Below, piece after piece: positions 28,498 through 41,196 of a stretch of DNA of 64,000 nucleotides. The DNA comes from Haliclona indistincta (Eukaryota; Porifera; Demospongiae; Haplosclerida; Chalinidae): contig OZ024787.1 in assembly GCA_964017065.1 (NCBI GenBank), positions 1,754,658-1,818,657 of the forward strand, written 5' to 3'. The notes under the pieces are model-generated. The model was not told the origin of the DNA. It worked only from the letters and a program-made list of their open reading frames with translations, and ran no database searches. Position 1 is the stretch's first letter; every line of letters begins with the position of its first letter. A program made the position numbers and the translations under genes.

Positions 28498-31400
28498 CTA
28501 TTTCAAATTCTTTTCAATCTCTCCTGCTAATGCATCCTCTTGTACTGAAGGAGCTCTAAGAGCATCAATAATGGTTGCCCAAGTGACTGGTGGATGCCCT
28601 TTTCTCCTCCACAAACGAAACACTTCACTATAGCAAACTATCGGATTCAAATTTTGATTTTGTATTGTGTTTAGTTGATCCGACCCAATCTCAAGCTGAA
28701 CTCCAACTAGCTTCCATTTGTCTTGAGCTCTACTAGCTACTTTGTCCAACAAATCTTTATCTTTAGGAGGATTATCTAATAATAACATGCAAAGGAGTGT
28801 ATAATGGCTTCGGTGACTTATGCGTACCTAGTGACAATTGTGATGATTGTGATCTTGATGATGATGCTGGGATTGATGCTAAAGATGAAGAGAGCAGTCA
28901 AGGTCAATGACATAATCATCATTCACATACACATCTAAAGTAGGTAGAGCATTATCATCAATTAAGAGTTGTCGATTTCAGTTGACTTGCAATTGAGTGC
29001 ACATAATTCATAATCTGGATGTTACATTTTGTGTGCTTGTACTATTATATGTACATTTCAGTTATAATAGTTGGACAATGACATAATAGATAATGATCAC
29101 ACATTAGTTAGACCATACTTCAATGTGATTCTGCAATTTGATTGGTCAGCCAGAGGTAAACTAAATCAAGTAGACCACCACTGATTTCACTTAGACCACC
29201 TCTGAGTTTACTTAGACCACTTTTAATTAACCACGTCATCAGCAGTCGTCGAAAAACGCACACGAGTTTATACTGCCATCGTTTGAAAACGGGCTGTTGC
29301 TTGACTCTGAGAACTTCTCTGGGCTCTCTACTACCTCGAACGCTTCGTTTGCTTAAGCGCAGGTATGGTCTAAACACCTCAGACGATAGATTCTCGGTGC
29401 CTACGAGATTTAGCTCACCTTGGAAACCGAAATGGACGCCCTCGCGCTACGCGCTCGGCCGGGGCGTCTAAAACATCGGTTTCCGCGGTGATCTAAATCC
29501 CGTAGACACCTCGAATCCATCGTCTAACCTATATATAGCATTATTTTCATGGATAGATAGTGTTATATTCCATGAATTAATTGGCAGCGATAAAGTTCAT
29601 GAAAATAATTTTCACATTAAGCACCAAAAAGCCTACTCTGTGTCTGCTCCGTATAGTCTGAAATTTTCTCGACAGCACATTCATATGAATTTACAGTCCA
29701 CAAAAATAATACGACCAACTATTGTTATCAGTATCAAGCTGTAGTTCATTTCGGTATACGTACTGTTGGTAGCATGTACAGAAATCATATCAGCTTGCCC
29801 CTGTATAATCATTGACTAATGATAATCAGTTGTGTGCACTTACACTTCCGTTTTATATTCTCTATTTCTCGCACCCAATCCTGACGTAGTGTATGCAGTT
29901 CTTTCTCGAACTCCGCTACCCGATTTTCTTGCTGCTGTTGGCTACTTTCCAGAACAGCTATCCTTGCTTCGTTTGCTTTTCTGGAAGACTCAAGTTTTAT
30001 TATTTCTTCCCTTCTCTCCTTCTTGGCTGTCTCGAGCTCCAACATAAGTCTGTCTTCATTAGCTTTGGGCTGAGGCAGAACAGTCACAACACCTTGGACA
30101 ACTAGAGAAGCAAGAAAACTAACTTCTAGGACTATTGTAGATTGGGAAATTTTGGAGTTAGAATGCACATTTATATTATAAACTCAGGTAGAGTGCAAAA
30201 ATTTAACAGACAAATGTTTCAATCTACAAGATTTACAGAATACTATTGTCATGAGCAGGAATAAAATCCTGGGCTACTCCTTGCTTCTTAAAAATTTAAT
30301 CTAGCAATCTTCAACCGATTATTTAGCAGACTTTGAATTTACTCAGCAATTTTTTATAACTTATGTACATCTCTTTTGCAATACCTCCTAGGCTGTGTAT
30401 CATCTCCTCTTCTGCATTGTAATCAGACACCGTTGCAGTGGGTGTGGCTAGTGATTTAGAGTCCCCGCCTTCCTTGTTTGACGACTGAGGCCCTTTCTCC
30501 ATCATTTTTCTCACTTTTACCTAATCACAAACCATATGTACGATTTTATTTCCACAAAATTAAATTTACTCTATTTTGTGTTTTACCTCTTCCACAGTTA
30601 GTTCCGCCATTCTCTTTTTATTTCTCTTCTCGGCTAGCATAAGTTCTTTTCTCTCTCTGTCCAGTGACTCCTTCTCACATCGGATCGCCTCCAGGCTCAT
30701 TGCTGGACATTCTTCTACAGATTGACTATGAATCTGCTTGGTGTTTTGTGCTAATGAAGTCAGGTTTAATAGCACAGAATGGGAGAGAGGAGAAAGGAAA
30801 AAAGAGTGCTATTTATATTTTATACAGGTAACTTTTGAGATAAAATTAAAATTGCATAGCTGGGGTTGATATAGAAAATTGGCAAGCATGTGATAGAAAA
30901 ATATTACAGCAAGTACATAGGTACCCGAATATGTGAATGGTACACATGATAAAAAGTAGACGGTCTTTATAAGAGAACATGTTGTTTTGTCAATAAAATT
31001 AATTATCAATAGGCTCTTTGAATGACAATGTTCTGGTACAAGGTGATAATGTAGAATTTGTGTACTAGTATGTGTGCAGTTAGGACTCACCTATTGGTTG
31101 TTGCTTATTCAGAGCAGGCAAAGAAGTAAAAAAGGAAGAAAAAGCATTTTGAAGTATCGACGTCTTCTTTGCGCCAGCCTTCTCAAGCATCTCCATCAAT
31201 CTCTTGTTATCGTTCCATCTAGCTAATGTGTACGCTGTCATTCCAAGTTGTCTCTTTGCATTAGGGTCTGCCTTGTATTTGAGTAGTAACTCAACAGTCT
31301 CTGGACAGCCCTTACTTTGACACGCTAGCATTAGTGGTGTCCAGCGTTGGTTTGTCGCAATATTAGCATCTGCACCATATTTTAGCAGCAACTCAACCGC

Positions 31401-32147
31401 CTTAGGTTGATCATAGGCTAACGCCAGAGCAGTCCAACCTCCTTTTGACTGCACATTGATGAGTCTCTGGAGTTGAATGGACTTCGATTTGAGTAAAATT
31501 TCTAGTACCTCAATGTGCCCACTGTAGCTAGCTAGCATTAGACATGTCTTTCCGCCCTTTTCCACATGATAGGGGTCAGCTCCATACTCGAGAAGAAGAG
31601 TGACAATGTTGGGATAGTCGTCAGCGCAAGCAATCAGTAGACACGTCCAGTCATTCTCTCCTTTGATGTTCGGATTTGCCTTTGCATCAAGCAAAATCTT
31701 GACAACATGAGGATTGTTACGATCGTTCGCATAGCGAAGGCAAGTGTCACCGTCTGCGTCTTGCGCTGTTATATCAGCTCCTTTGCTAAGCAGTAGATCC
31801 ACTACCTCGGGATGGTTGCTGGAGCTAGCTACCATGAGCGGGCTTCTCTTATCCTCTGCTGGGAGATTAGGGTCAGCATCGTGGGCTAGTAGCAACTTCA
31901 GCACTTCCACGTGTCCCAGAGCGCTCGCTATGAAGACTGGAGACGCGTGAGTGGATCGCTCTTCGCTGGTAAACTCGTACTTCGAGTTGAGACGAGATTT
32001 CTTGTCCTCGATTAAGCTGATGTCGAGTAGCAGCTTCAGTTGTTCAACATTATTGGTCTTCACGTATTCCAGTAGACCGGCAATGAACGACAAGCTCAAG
32101 GAATCTTGTGTGACTAGACTTTGCTTTCGAGCTTCCGATTCAGCCAT
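28498..32147 (-). CDS. Gene E: ankyrin - coiled coil - Death protein
   Basis: Exons: 32147-31091, 30750-30587, 30520-30385, 30101-29844, 28878-28828, 28775-28498; 1944 nt, 647 residues. It is a close paralogue of D: the ankyrin exon (MAESEARKQSLVTQDSLS onward) is nearly identical, and the same E/K-rich helical exons follow. The last exon, however, encodes a different Death-domain type (DKVASRAQDKWKLVGVQLE, PVTWATIIDALRAPSVQED), closer to the loose shards at 18.0-18.7 kb than to the end of D. A fold-back repeat (29378-29525) sits in the long intron before the Death exons. Head-to-tail with D; divergent from receptor F, with 274 bp between the start codons. Confidence 0.87.
29378..29525. repeat. 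Fold-back repeat in a gene E intron
   Basis: Imperfect inverted arms of about 50 bp (left about 29380-29430, right about 29475-29525) flank a GC-rich loop. Left arm contains CGGTGCCTACGAGATTTAG and right arm CTAAATCCCGTAGACACC. Target duplication not resolved. Confidence 0.6.
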
Positions 32148-32421
32148 GTTTTTCAACGACCGCCCCTCCTCTTTTGTTCTTGATAAAACGAGCCCCGCCT
32201 CGACTACAACACCGTTAGTTACTGAACGAATTACTAGCTATTACCATCGAGCTGTTTTTTTAGTTGATCCGACTGCGTTTCGAGGTCCAAACGTACACGT
32301 GGTGAGTTTACTGTGTATATTTTTGCAGCCTCTTAATAGTTGCATCCACTGTTGCAGACTATAAACTTAACCATCAATTCTCCCAGCTGTTTATAATGAT
32401 CCAACATGACAGTCTTAGAAA
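32148..32421. promoter_or_regulatory. Divergent gene E / gene F promoter interval
   Basis: Start codons of E (minus, 32147) and F (plus, 32422) are 274 bp apart. No TATA box is evident. This is a probable shared bidirectional promoter, by position only. Confidence 0.4.
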
Positions 32422-35400
32422 ATGCTTATATCTCGTTCTCTCGTCGTTTGTGCTGTTGCTTGTGATATCCCCCTTTCCAGGTTAGAATCGCAATGTCATA
32501 GTTATGGTGCATGCATTTCAATGGTTGTTGAAACTATTGATCTGTACACAGTCTCTGGAATGCCTTTGGACATCAAGGCGGCTAGGATCAACTTTACCAA
32601 CATTGTTGTGTCTTGGCCGGTTGCCCCGGCAATTGGTCAACATCCTCTCTACGAGGTGTTTTATCGTGAAGACAACACACCATTGAGTCGCAGTGCTGGA
32701 AATACCAGCAACACTCAACTGACACTGACCGGTCTCACACTCCGAAATGGATATTTTGTCTATGTGATTGTGCATAACAACAACAACAGCTCGCCTAGCA
32801 ACATGGTCCATATTGGACCAGGTGTGGTTGTTTACTATTAAACTTGATTATGTTTATGTTCTGATGCAATAGGTGTTACTATCTACTTTATTACAATTGG
32901 ATTTGGAGTGGAAGGATCACGGACTAGGTCCATCACAACTAGAGTTGTTTCTCCAGGTTATACTGTTCTCAGTATAACCGTGCGAAATCCGAACACAAAC
33001 CAAGACTCGACAGTGGAGAAACATTCTACAGTGACACTCACTTTCAAAGAGCTGATTCTCTCTGATGCAGGGATTTATACTTATCTGGTAGTGATCAGAG
33101 ATGAAAAGAATGCCATCGCAAACATCACTACCACATTCAATGTCACAGGCAAGTTAATAACTCTATTAATATAAATCACAACACTTTGGTTAACTATCTC
33201 TTCTCTCTCTTCATGATTGTAGTAAAACCAACTACACTAAAGGTTTCACTGGACAATACTGGCTCCAGTGTATTGGCTGGGACGGAAAGATCAATGCTAT
33301 GCTCTTTTGTAGATCGTTCCGCAGAAATACGTGAAATGAATTTCACTTTTTCAAGACTAGAAGAAACCTTGTATCGATGGGATGAAGAGAGAGTTAGACG
33401 CTATGACGACGTTAAAAATAACAGTAGCAGGGTCACTCTAAACAACACAGGCTTCTCACACTTGATTCAGTTCAAACCAATCAGGACTTCAGACGGTGGA
33501 GAGTATGTCTGCAGAACACAAGGCAGTAATACACAAAAACTGTATGGCTTGATACACCTCAATGTCACAAGTGAGTAAACTACCCTGACAAGTATGACAA
33601 GCGACAAAATGTTTGTTTCTACAGTATCGATCACTAGTGTCACAGTGTCTACTACCAATGACTCACTGTCTCAGGGCATGTATACTGATATTGTGTGTAA
33701 TGTAACTATCAGTGATGATGTGAATACACCATACACTATCAAGTATCAATGGTTTGGACCATCTCTTATCACTAATGGACCTGACTACACTGTCACTAAT
33801 GATACACTACGTATCAATCAACTGAGCATAGCTCGTGATAACAACAGAATCATCACCTGTGCGACCACAGTGATTCCTACAGGTCCAGGACAACAATATG
33901 TGTTACAAAACAATGCTAAGGGAAGCATGCAACTGATACTAGCCAGTGAGAGATAGAGTTGTAAAATAACGTGCTACTTTCCTTCAATGCATGGCAGATT
34001 CAGAATATTGTAGCCAAGAAACCACTGATGAAGGTACTAGAGGAAAATTCCAATGGATTAAGACTGCAGTTAATGATACTGCTACTGCTGCCTGCAATTA
34101 TGGACCATCTGATGAGGTGGCAACAAGACCATGTTTGCCATCAAGCACCTGGGGCATTCCTTCTCTTTATGTTTGCAGGACTATTGCTAGTGATAAGTTA
34201 AACTTGATATCAATGGTTAGTAGCTATACTTATCAACTGAAAACAATATAATTAATGATAATTATTTTATTCACAATAGTTGAACATTTCTAGTGAGAAT
34301 GTTGACTCAGTTATTCAGAGCGTTGCTGATGTTATCACATCTGCCAACCAAATGTCAGATCAGAATGCTGACAATTTGAAGGTGGTTGCCAATGTACTCA
34401 CACAGTCAGTTGATGTGATTCAAACTGGAAATGTGTCACTAGAAGTTGCCAATATTGTGAGTCAGTAAATAATGTGAAATGCACAATACAATTCCTGTTT
34501 CATAGGCTGCAAAAAGTGGAGTTAAATTACTAGATAGTATTGTGGAGTGGCCGAAAGAAATAGTTGAGCAACAGAGCAATGAGTAAGTACAACTCCATTT
34601 TGAAGATTTTTCATTATTTTGTTTGTGTAGTATTGTTGAAGCATTTGACAGCATCGTAGATGCACTGATACAACAAGACAACTTCACCAACATAAGTATT
34701 GTTCAGAGAGATCTGGCTTTAAAAGGAGAGCGAGTGAGTGTGGAATTTTGATAGCAACACAGCAAGTTTTATACTCTTTGTAACAGGTCGAAAGAATAGC
34801 ATTTCATGGTCGAACATTGAGTGTAGGATTAGCAGGTTTGTGTTACACACTGTTACCATTTTTAAATGTTTTCGTAGAGTCTCAAAAACTAGATGTGTCA
34901 ACATCAGATGGACCAGAGGAGGAGCTCAAATCACAGGAAAATGCAAAGCTTTCACTGCCTCAGGAAGTGATCAATGAAGAACATGTTACTATAGCATTCA
35001 CTGTGTACAACTCTGCTGTGCTGTTTCCAGTTAAAAATACATCACAAGGAGTGAACTCATCAACAACAGTTGTTGGTAGCCAAGTTGTGTCTGCTACTGT
35101 AAATGGTATAAACAATGGAGCTAGACTCACTGATGGTGGTCAAGTGACATTTTCACTGAGACTGACAAATATACCAACTCTTAGAGAAGACGAGTCCATT
35201 ACCAACAGACGCTGTGTGTTCTGGGACTTTACTGGTGCAGGTAAAGAAGAGTCCATTGTTGTTACAAACCGGTGAATTATTGTTGCAGGTGGTAACGGTA
35301 ACTGGAGCACATATGGTTGTAATCTGGTATCATTCAACCATTCCACTAATGTGGTCAAATGTGAATGCAACCACCTCACAAATTTTGCTTGTCTTGTGGT

Positions 35401-36793
35401 ATGAAATATAATGCCAACTATAATATACCATACGTACACTAATTTTCATTCTGCATTTTAAAGGACATTTCTATTCGCTTGAGGAGCGATGAAAACACGA
35501 CTACTGTTGTATTTCCTAGTGAGTTCTATCTAGCACTGGACATCACTAGCTATACTGGTGTGCTCTTTTCACTTGTTGGACTAACTCTGTTCTTTCTGAC
35601 ACATCTTATCTTCAAGTATGTCTTCCTTACTGTGAATTAGGACATGTATAAGATCATAATACTTATTGCATTTCTTAGGAAATTTCGTCAAAGAGACGTT
35701 GCCAAGTTTCATGTACAGCTAGCAGTGTCAATGCTGCTCATGTTGATAGTGTTTGTGGCTGGTATTGGTCGTACTGAGAACAGAGCTGGTTGTATCACTG
35801 TGGGTGTGCTCCTCCACTATCTCATCCTGGTCACCTGGATGTGGATGGGTGCTGAAGCTGTCCTGCTCTTCCAAAAACTGATCATTGTATTCAAACAAAT
35901 CACAAAATTTGAGCTCATTTTCATATCCATCCTCTGCTGGGGTTAGCAATACAAACACAGAAAAGTTTATAACTGCCCATCTATTGTCACTTTCAGCTGT
36001 CCCTTTGGTTCCAGTGACCATTTCTGTTGCTATTGATCCAAATTACTACATCACACTATCTAACTCAAGCAGAGACTTGTGAGTAACTGCATATCATACA
36101 TGCTCTCTTGTCATAACCTTGTTTTCATTCTATAGCTGCTTCATCAGCAATACAGGAGTATTCTTTGGAGCTTTCCTTGGTCCAATATTTATGATCATCA
36201 TCGCAAATACATGTGTCACCATGTGCGCTGCATGTGTCATTATCAAGCATCGAATCAGGCAACAGGAAATGAAGCAAGCTGCCAGTCTCAAGAAGCAGCG
36301 TTTTTCACTGTCTGAAGCCTGGAAACTGCTCTTAACATTAGTTGGATTTATGATTCTTCTTGGTCTCTCATGGGTCATTCTGCTTTTCACAATCGTGGGA
36401 GCTGATACTAACATTTACGCCGCATTTGCAATACAGTGGCTGTTTGTATTCTTTAACTCTTTGCAGGGATTCTTCATATTCATCTTCTTTGTCTTGATCA
36501 ACGCAGACATACGAAATGAATGGAAGAATTTTCTGACCAGTTCTTGTTTCAAGAACAGTGACTCATCATCTTCAGCCAAATATCACCAAAATCAGCGCTC
36601 ATCTGCTAAATCCTCTAAGATATCACTAAAAGCAGTTGCTGTGCAGCATGAGAAAGATAGAAAATTCAGTGACCTCACTTCAACAGGTGGAAATGTTTAT
36701 TTTGAGACTGGAATTATGAACTCAAGTGGAATTCATGAAGAACATAGTAGTACAACTTCAATGAATATTGCACAGTGCAGTACAATATTATGA
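32422..36793 (+). CDS. Gene F: adhesion GPCR with FN3 and Ig-like domains
   Basis: Fifteen exons: 32422-32821, 32873-33148, 33223-33570, 33625-33945, 33998-34215, 34280-34456, 34506-34582, 34631-34733, 34787-34835, 34878-35240, 35289-35398, 35464-35615, 35679-35941, 35997-36078, 36136-36793; 3597 nt, 1198 residues. Order: short hydrophobic start (MLISRSLVVCAVAC), FN3 (about 45-133), three Ig-like domains (to about 448), hormone-receptor-like Cys module (about 449-521; TTDEGTRG), GAIN domain, GPS (about 768-812; CVFWDF, CECNHLTNFACLV with the H-L/T cleavage site), then seven transmembrane helices (about 826-1110) and a Ser-rich cytoplasmic tail. The intron after 33148 begins GC instead of GT. 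Compared with paralogue G, F lacks the signal-peptide exon and two N-terminal Ig exons, so its true 5' end is less certain than the rest. Confidence 0.88.
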
Positions 36794-37422
36794 GACCTTA
36801 TTTAATTTCAAATTTTAACTACTTTACACATACAAATTGCAATGCTTCGTATTATACAGAGAAGTTAATACACCGAATATACATGTTAACTCAGTTGGTT
36901 TTATTGACACCCAAGGACACTATTTGTTGTTGTTGTTTTTGTAGATTCTACGTATTATTTTATAAATTATTTTCTCAAAAATCATATTTAAGTTTTGCTC
37001 CAACAGTATGTATACAAGAGCTATGTGAGTGTGACATTCATAATCGATTTTAGTTACCTTTTGTCAGCTACTAAGAATCCAGCTCAGCTGCATGTGTGTA
37101 CTAGTAACAGTCAGTTCCTAAGCACCACAACACTCTCAGCTTCCTAGTGCTTTCTGTACAGTGGACACAGAATTTCAGTCAGTTAGTCTGCTACCGCCAA
37201 CATGCATGCGCTTGTTGCCCAAAGTATGAGTAACTTTACTACTGTACCTATTCAGAAATACGGCACCATTTGTGACAAACATGTGTGTATGTAAACATGC
37301 ATGGACAGTTATCACTGTTGCCAACTACTTCACTATATAAGAGTGAGTCCAGTTCACATAATTCACTGCTCATTTCAGCTTTGCCTTTGATTGAATACTA
37401 CAGTCTCGTATTATATTGAAGA
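36794..37422. promoter_or_regulatory. H1 upstream region with TATA box
   Basis: TATATAA at 37334-37340 lies 83 bp before the H1 start codon. From about 37065 to 37422 the sequence is duplicated upstream of H2 (about 46785-47152), including the TATA box. A motif around 36905-36935 (ACCCAAGGACACTATTTG) also recurs downstream of H2 near 48275. Confidence 0.65.
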
Positions 37423-37924
37423 ATGTCTCCCACTGTCGGCTTAGTTGCATTTTTTGCCTTGCTTGCCTTTTCTCAAGCAGCACCACCATCTGTGCTTGAT
37501 CCTAATAACTTGATCGATGCTGACCAGATCGCAACAGCCAATCAAGCATGTGTGAATGTTAATGCTCCCGCTGGTGTTACTGTCAGATCATGCCCCACCC
37601 CTGAAGGCTGTGACCGTGTGCAAGTGATTGTTGCACCATTTGTCAATGTTGATGTTGTAGCCTGCAGGCGAAATGGACGTGAGTATAGAATGATACATCA
37701 TTCATGTGCTATTTTTCTTTTTTTAATTATTTTCAGGACTCTGCTACACTGAACAGCCAAATCAGAATGCTTGTGCACGAGTCACCGCTCCAATCGTGAA
37801 CGTCCAAGTTCCTGTTCCAGCCCAAATAGGAACTTTCAATATTCAAGTCCAAGTTCAAGTACCAATTCCCTTCTTTAGTCCCACCTTTGCCATGTGTGTG
37901 AGGGTGATCCTGCCAGAATGCTAA
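37423..37924 (+). CDS. H1: small secreted Cys-rich protein
   Basis: Two exons (37423-37678 and 37737-37924) give 147 residues. A clear signal peptide (MSPTVGLVAFFALLAFSQA) is followed by a mature chain with eight Cys, a PTPEGC motif and alternating Val/Pro/Gln strands (VNVQVPVP, VQVQVPIPFF) that look beta-rich. I recognise no family. Its near-identical copy H2 and conserved TATA promoter indicate an expressed, recently duplicated gene. It may be a structural or defensive secreted protein, but the function is unknown. Confidence 0.85.
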
Positions 37925-38184
37925 GTAGTCAATTGCAAGTGGACAGCAGACTAACACTACGTATAATCATGCACACATACCCTCTAGGGGTCTGCACTAG
38001 CACTGGCTGTCATTATCGATTCATTTGCAACAATAATATTATTCACTGATTATTCATTCATGTTGAAAATGCTGGCGGTGTGTACAAAAGGCGAAGTTTT
38101 GCGAAATATTGAGTACTGACTGAGCTAATTAAAATAATTCGCTTAGCTACTGACATAATTTATGCCTGCATGGTGGGGTGTATA
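37925..38184. other. H1 downstream flank
   Basis: It matches the flank after H2 (47653-47881) and so belongs to the duplicated segment. The match is interrupted at 38185 by a transposon absent from the H2 copy. Confidence 0.6.
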
Positions 38185-38844
38185 TGTTACGACCTGATTT
38201 ACAACCCGGCTGACCTGTTTCGAAGCCGGTTAACCCGATTTACAACCACATAACTTCAGTTGGCCCGTTTTAAAACCGTTAACGCTTCGATGCTTCTGCC
38301 GGTGTGCACCTTCATGCTATAGGTCGACAGAACACATACATAGCTATAATAGCAGGAGCGCCGACGGTCACGGTTATAGCGGCTAAGTGCATGCAGCGCA
38401 GCAAGGCTGAAAAGTGTCCGCGGCGGCGTTTTGGAGCAACCGGCATGTGCTACTACAGTCATCGACAGGAGCGTCGTTGTAAAGTTGTTTAGCAGCGCAG
38501 CACAGCAAGCCTACCTGCTAAATTGGAACGCCGCTACGAGTGCCAACGGTTCAGCACTGAACGCGGCAGCGCAGCAAGCCTGGAATGTTATGTGCATGCT
38601 ACATATGTTTTTAACAATAAAATTGCACTATAACCCATAGAAACATGTCACTGCTTCTTCTTCACACATGACAATCTGTACATGGAACCAAAAAACAATA
38701 TGGCAATACACGCGCACTTACTTACGCATTAAGCATGCACGCACCCTAACTGACCTGGTTGAATCCGGCGCGCAGTTAACCAGCTTCTAAACCGGTCGAC
38801 CGGAGTTTCGAAGCGGGTCGAAGGTTGTGAGTCAGGTCGTAACA
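38185..38844. mobile_element. Ginger-type non-autonomous TIR element (660 bp)
   Basis: Ends TGTTACGACCTG and CAGGTCGTAACA, with long imperfect inverted repeats. It is flanked by TATA at 38181-38184 and 38845-38848. The paralogous flank after H2 has a single TATA (47882-47885) and no element, which fixes both the ends and a 4-bp target duplication. The TGTNR...YNACA termini and 4-bp duplication fit Ginger1. No transposase coding. Confidence 0.8.
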
Positions 38845-39059
38845 TATATTCGCTCATGAATATGTTAATCTTTAGAGATTTACAGTTTCAATGTATATAG
38901 TTAAAAATGAAATGAAGCTTGCAGTTGCCTTGCAATTGCAGTGGTGCATACCATCACCAATGACTGATTGCCTGCAGTCAAGTCGCAACTTAGTATGCAG
39001 GTTGTCTGCAAGGTTTTTTAGCCTGGTCCTCAACTTTGGGAGGTTTTAATGGCTCGGTG

Positions 39060-39137
39060 GGCGGAGCTACGTAGGCCGTTTGTCACAGTGTGTTGTTTGT
39101 GCGTGTGTTCGCAATGCGTATCTCAGCAACCGCTTGC
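39060..39137 (+). mobile_element. Minisatellite-tailed element, copy 2, left fragment
   Basis: 39108-39137 repeats 11294-11323 (TTCGCAATGCGTATCTCAGC and onward). The element is cut here and resumes at 43392. The last nine bases, ACCGCTTGC, are repeated at 43392-43400. Confidence 0.75.
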
Positions 39138-39580
39138 GGTACGGGCTCAAATGCGGACCGGACCGGTGTCATAAAATATTGGGGATCCCGTGAGGATGGG
39201 GATCCCGGGTCCCTATTCTACCGGTAGAATGGGGATCCCGGGATCCCCATCCTCACGGTATAATGGGGATCCCCTCGTGAGAATGGGGATCCCTTCCTTT
39301 ACATAGTCACGGTCAGCGTGCAAAGGCTCGCCAAAGGAGCTTATAACTGACTGAACGCAGCTTTGTATAATTTGAACTGTCAATCTATTCCACACCATGC
39401 AGGTCTGATCTAACTATACTCAGTTGAATCGGGAACAAAAGTGCAACTTAAATCCAGTAGTCAGCTTAGTAGACGCTGTAACACTTGCATTTTTAAATGT
39501 AGTGATTTATTATTATTATTCAGTACACTGGCAATAGCATTTTTTTGTAAAAAAAAATATTCATTGGCGACATTACTGCA

Positions 39581-39950
39581 ATGTCAGAGGCAATGGATTC
39601 TGCTGTAGACAATGGTAGCAAAAGCGAGCAGCTGAGCGATGGTAGATTTGAGTATACTCACTTGTACAAGTATCTACGAGATGGCACCTATCCGGAAGGA
39701 TTCACTAAGGCTGAAAAGAGTGGGTTGCGCAAACGGGCGAAGTTTTTTACTATACGCAAGGGAGCGATTTATACTACACTGACTGGCAGCAAATCCAGTA
39801 AGCGCATGCATGCATGATAGCTATCAATGCACTATACACATGATGATAGAGAAGATGAAATTGGTAGTTGAAGATGTGCCTGACCAACGCTCATGACAGT
39901 GGACATCTTGGTGTGAATAGAATGCTAGGCAGCACGTACCAATGGACGAT
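39581..39950 (+). pseudogene. GIN1/Gypsy-integrase-like N-terminal fragment
   Basis: The first exon (39581 to about 39799) has HLYKYLRDGTYPEGFTKAEK then LRKRAKFFTIRKGAIY, typical of the region before the integrase zinc finger in GIN1-like and sponge Gypsy/Ginger integrases. After an intron with donor GTAAGC, the second exon carries CLTNAHDSGHLGVNRML, the His half of the zinc-binding domain. The Cys pair and catalytic core are missing: the Helitron-like copy starts at 39960 and the sequence after it is not integrase. It is inactive in this copy. Confidence 0.75.
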
Positions 39951-39959
39951 CCTATGGGT

Positions 39960-41196
39960 ACAAGAAAATAAAAAAGATTTCTATCGAAATCAAAAGGATG
40001 TAGGGTTGTGAAATCTACCACTGGTCAACAATGTAAACTAACAAGGAACAAGCATGGAATGGTAACACGATTGACTTGCTAACAGACCATAGATCCCTAC
40101 ATCAGTGGCTGCTGTAGTTGACTATAGCTAGTTCAGCTTAGCTTGTTGCTGTTGACTGACACCTGACGTGCATTCAGCTTGTGACAGCTTATGTACAGCC
40201 ACTGATGTAGGGATCTATGGTCTGTTAGCAAGTCAATCGTGTTACCATTCCATGCTTGTTCCTTGTTAGTTTACATTGTTGACCAGTGGTAGATTTCACA
40301 ACCCTACATCCTTTTGATTTCGATAGAAATCTTTTTTATTTTCTTGTTTGTGTCCTTTTTTTCTTTTTCAGTGAAGTACAGTTCAATATCATGTAATTAC
40401 TGTGCCATCTTTGTTTCCACCATTGGTTTGGTTTTCCTGTTGTTGATGGCTTTTCTTTATTATTAACAATATTAAACTTGTAGCTAAATAATTCTTATGC
40501 TGTAGATATCAGCTCGCCTACGCATGCATGAATACAGTGCATACGAGACCCGCCCACACTTGTTTACGGCGGTTATAATTATCTGGCAAGGCAGAATAGT
40601 GATTCTGCGCTTGCTAGCTTACCGTTCTTCGAAGACTCCAGACAAATAATGTGTTCTCCGTGATCTATACGGCGTGGCGATACTCAAGCTTGTGCTTGGT
40701 CACGTGCGCTAACCACAGCTTGGTCACGTGCGTATTGCGCAATCACTAAAATTATTAATGGCGTCTAACACTTAGCTGACAATGGATCACGATCGAGAAA
40801 TCGCGGAATTTATATCGCCGTTTCGCTAAAAACTAAGTTCAAAAGGCACATGCCAGGAGAATTTCACGACTGTTCGTGGGTGTTTTGGTCTCGGCACTGC
40901 TCACGTAAAGGTGCTAGGCGAGTGGAAGAAAGAAAGAAGAAGAAGAAAGAAGAAAACGAAGATGACGAAACTCGATTTTCACCGTTTCCAGGTTCGTCAC
41001 TTTAGTAACAATCTCGAGCAATCTCCTTGCTACTGTAAGATGGGGCAACGCCAGATAGCAGATTTAAGTGTTTTTAGACGTATAAAATTCATCACCAGGC
41101 GAAATATCAGCGTTTGAACGCTAATACATTGTATGTAGCCGCCATCTTGTTTTCTCGTTCAACCCTACATAGGGAGACACTACCGTGTCTCCCTAA
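39960..41196 (+). mobile_element. Helitron-like repeat, copy 3
   Basis: Fold-back arms at about 39960-40110 and 40195-40350. The 3' end is a perfect hairpin AGGGAGACAC-TACC-GTGTCTCCCT overlapping CTAA, followed by T. It is inserted in the integrase fragment and nearly identical to copy 4. The open frame at 40911-41117 lies in its A/G-rich part and is not a gene. Confidence 0.72.

Noticed and set aside
39581..39950. LTR retrotransposon (Gypsy) carrying the integrase fragment
   Set aside because: No LTRs, tRNA primer site or reverse transcriptase nearby. The fragment lies within TGTCA/TGACA inverted ends with a 4-bp duplication, which fits Ginger.
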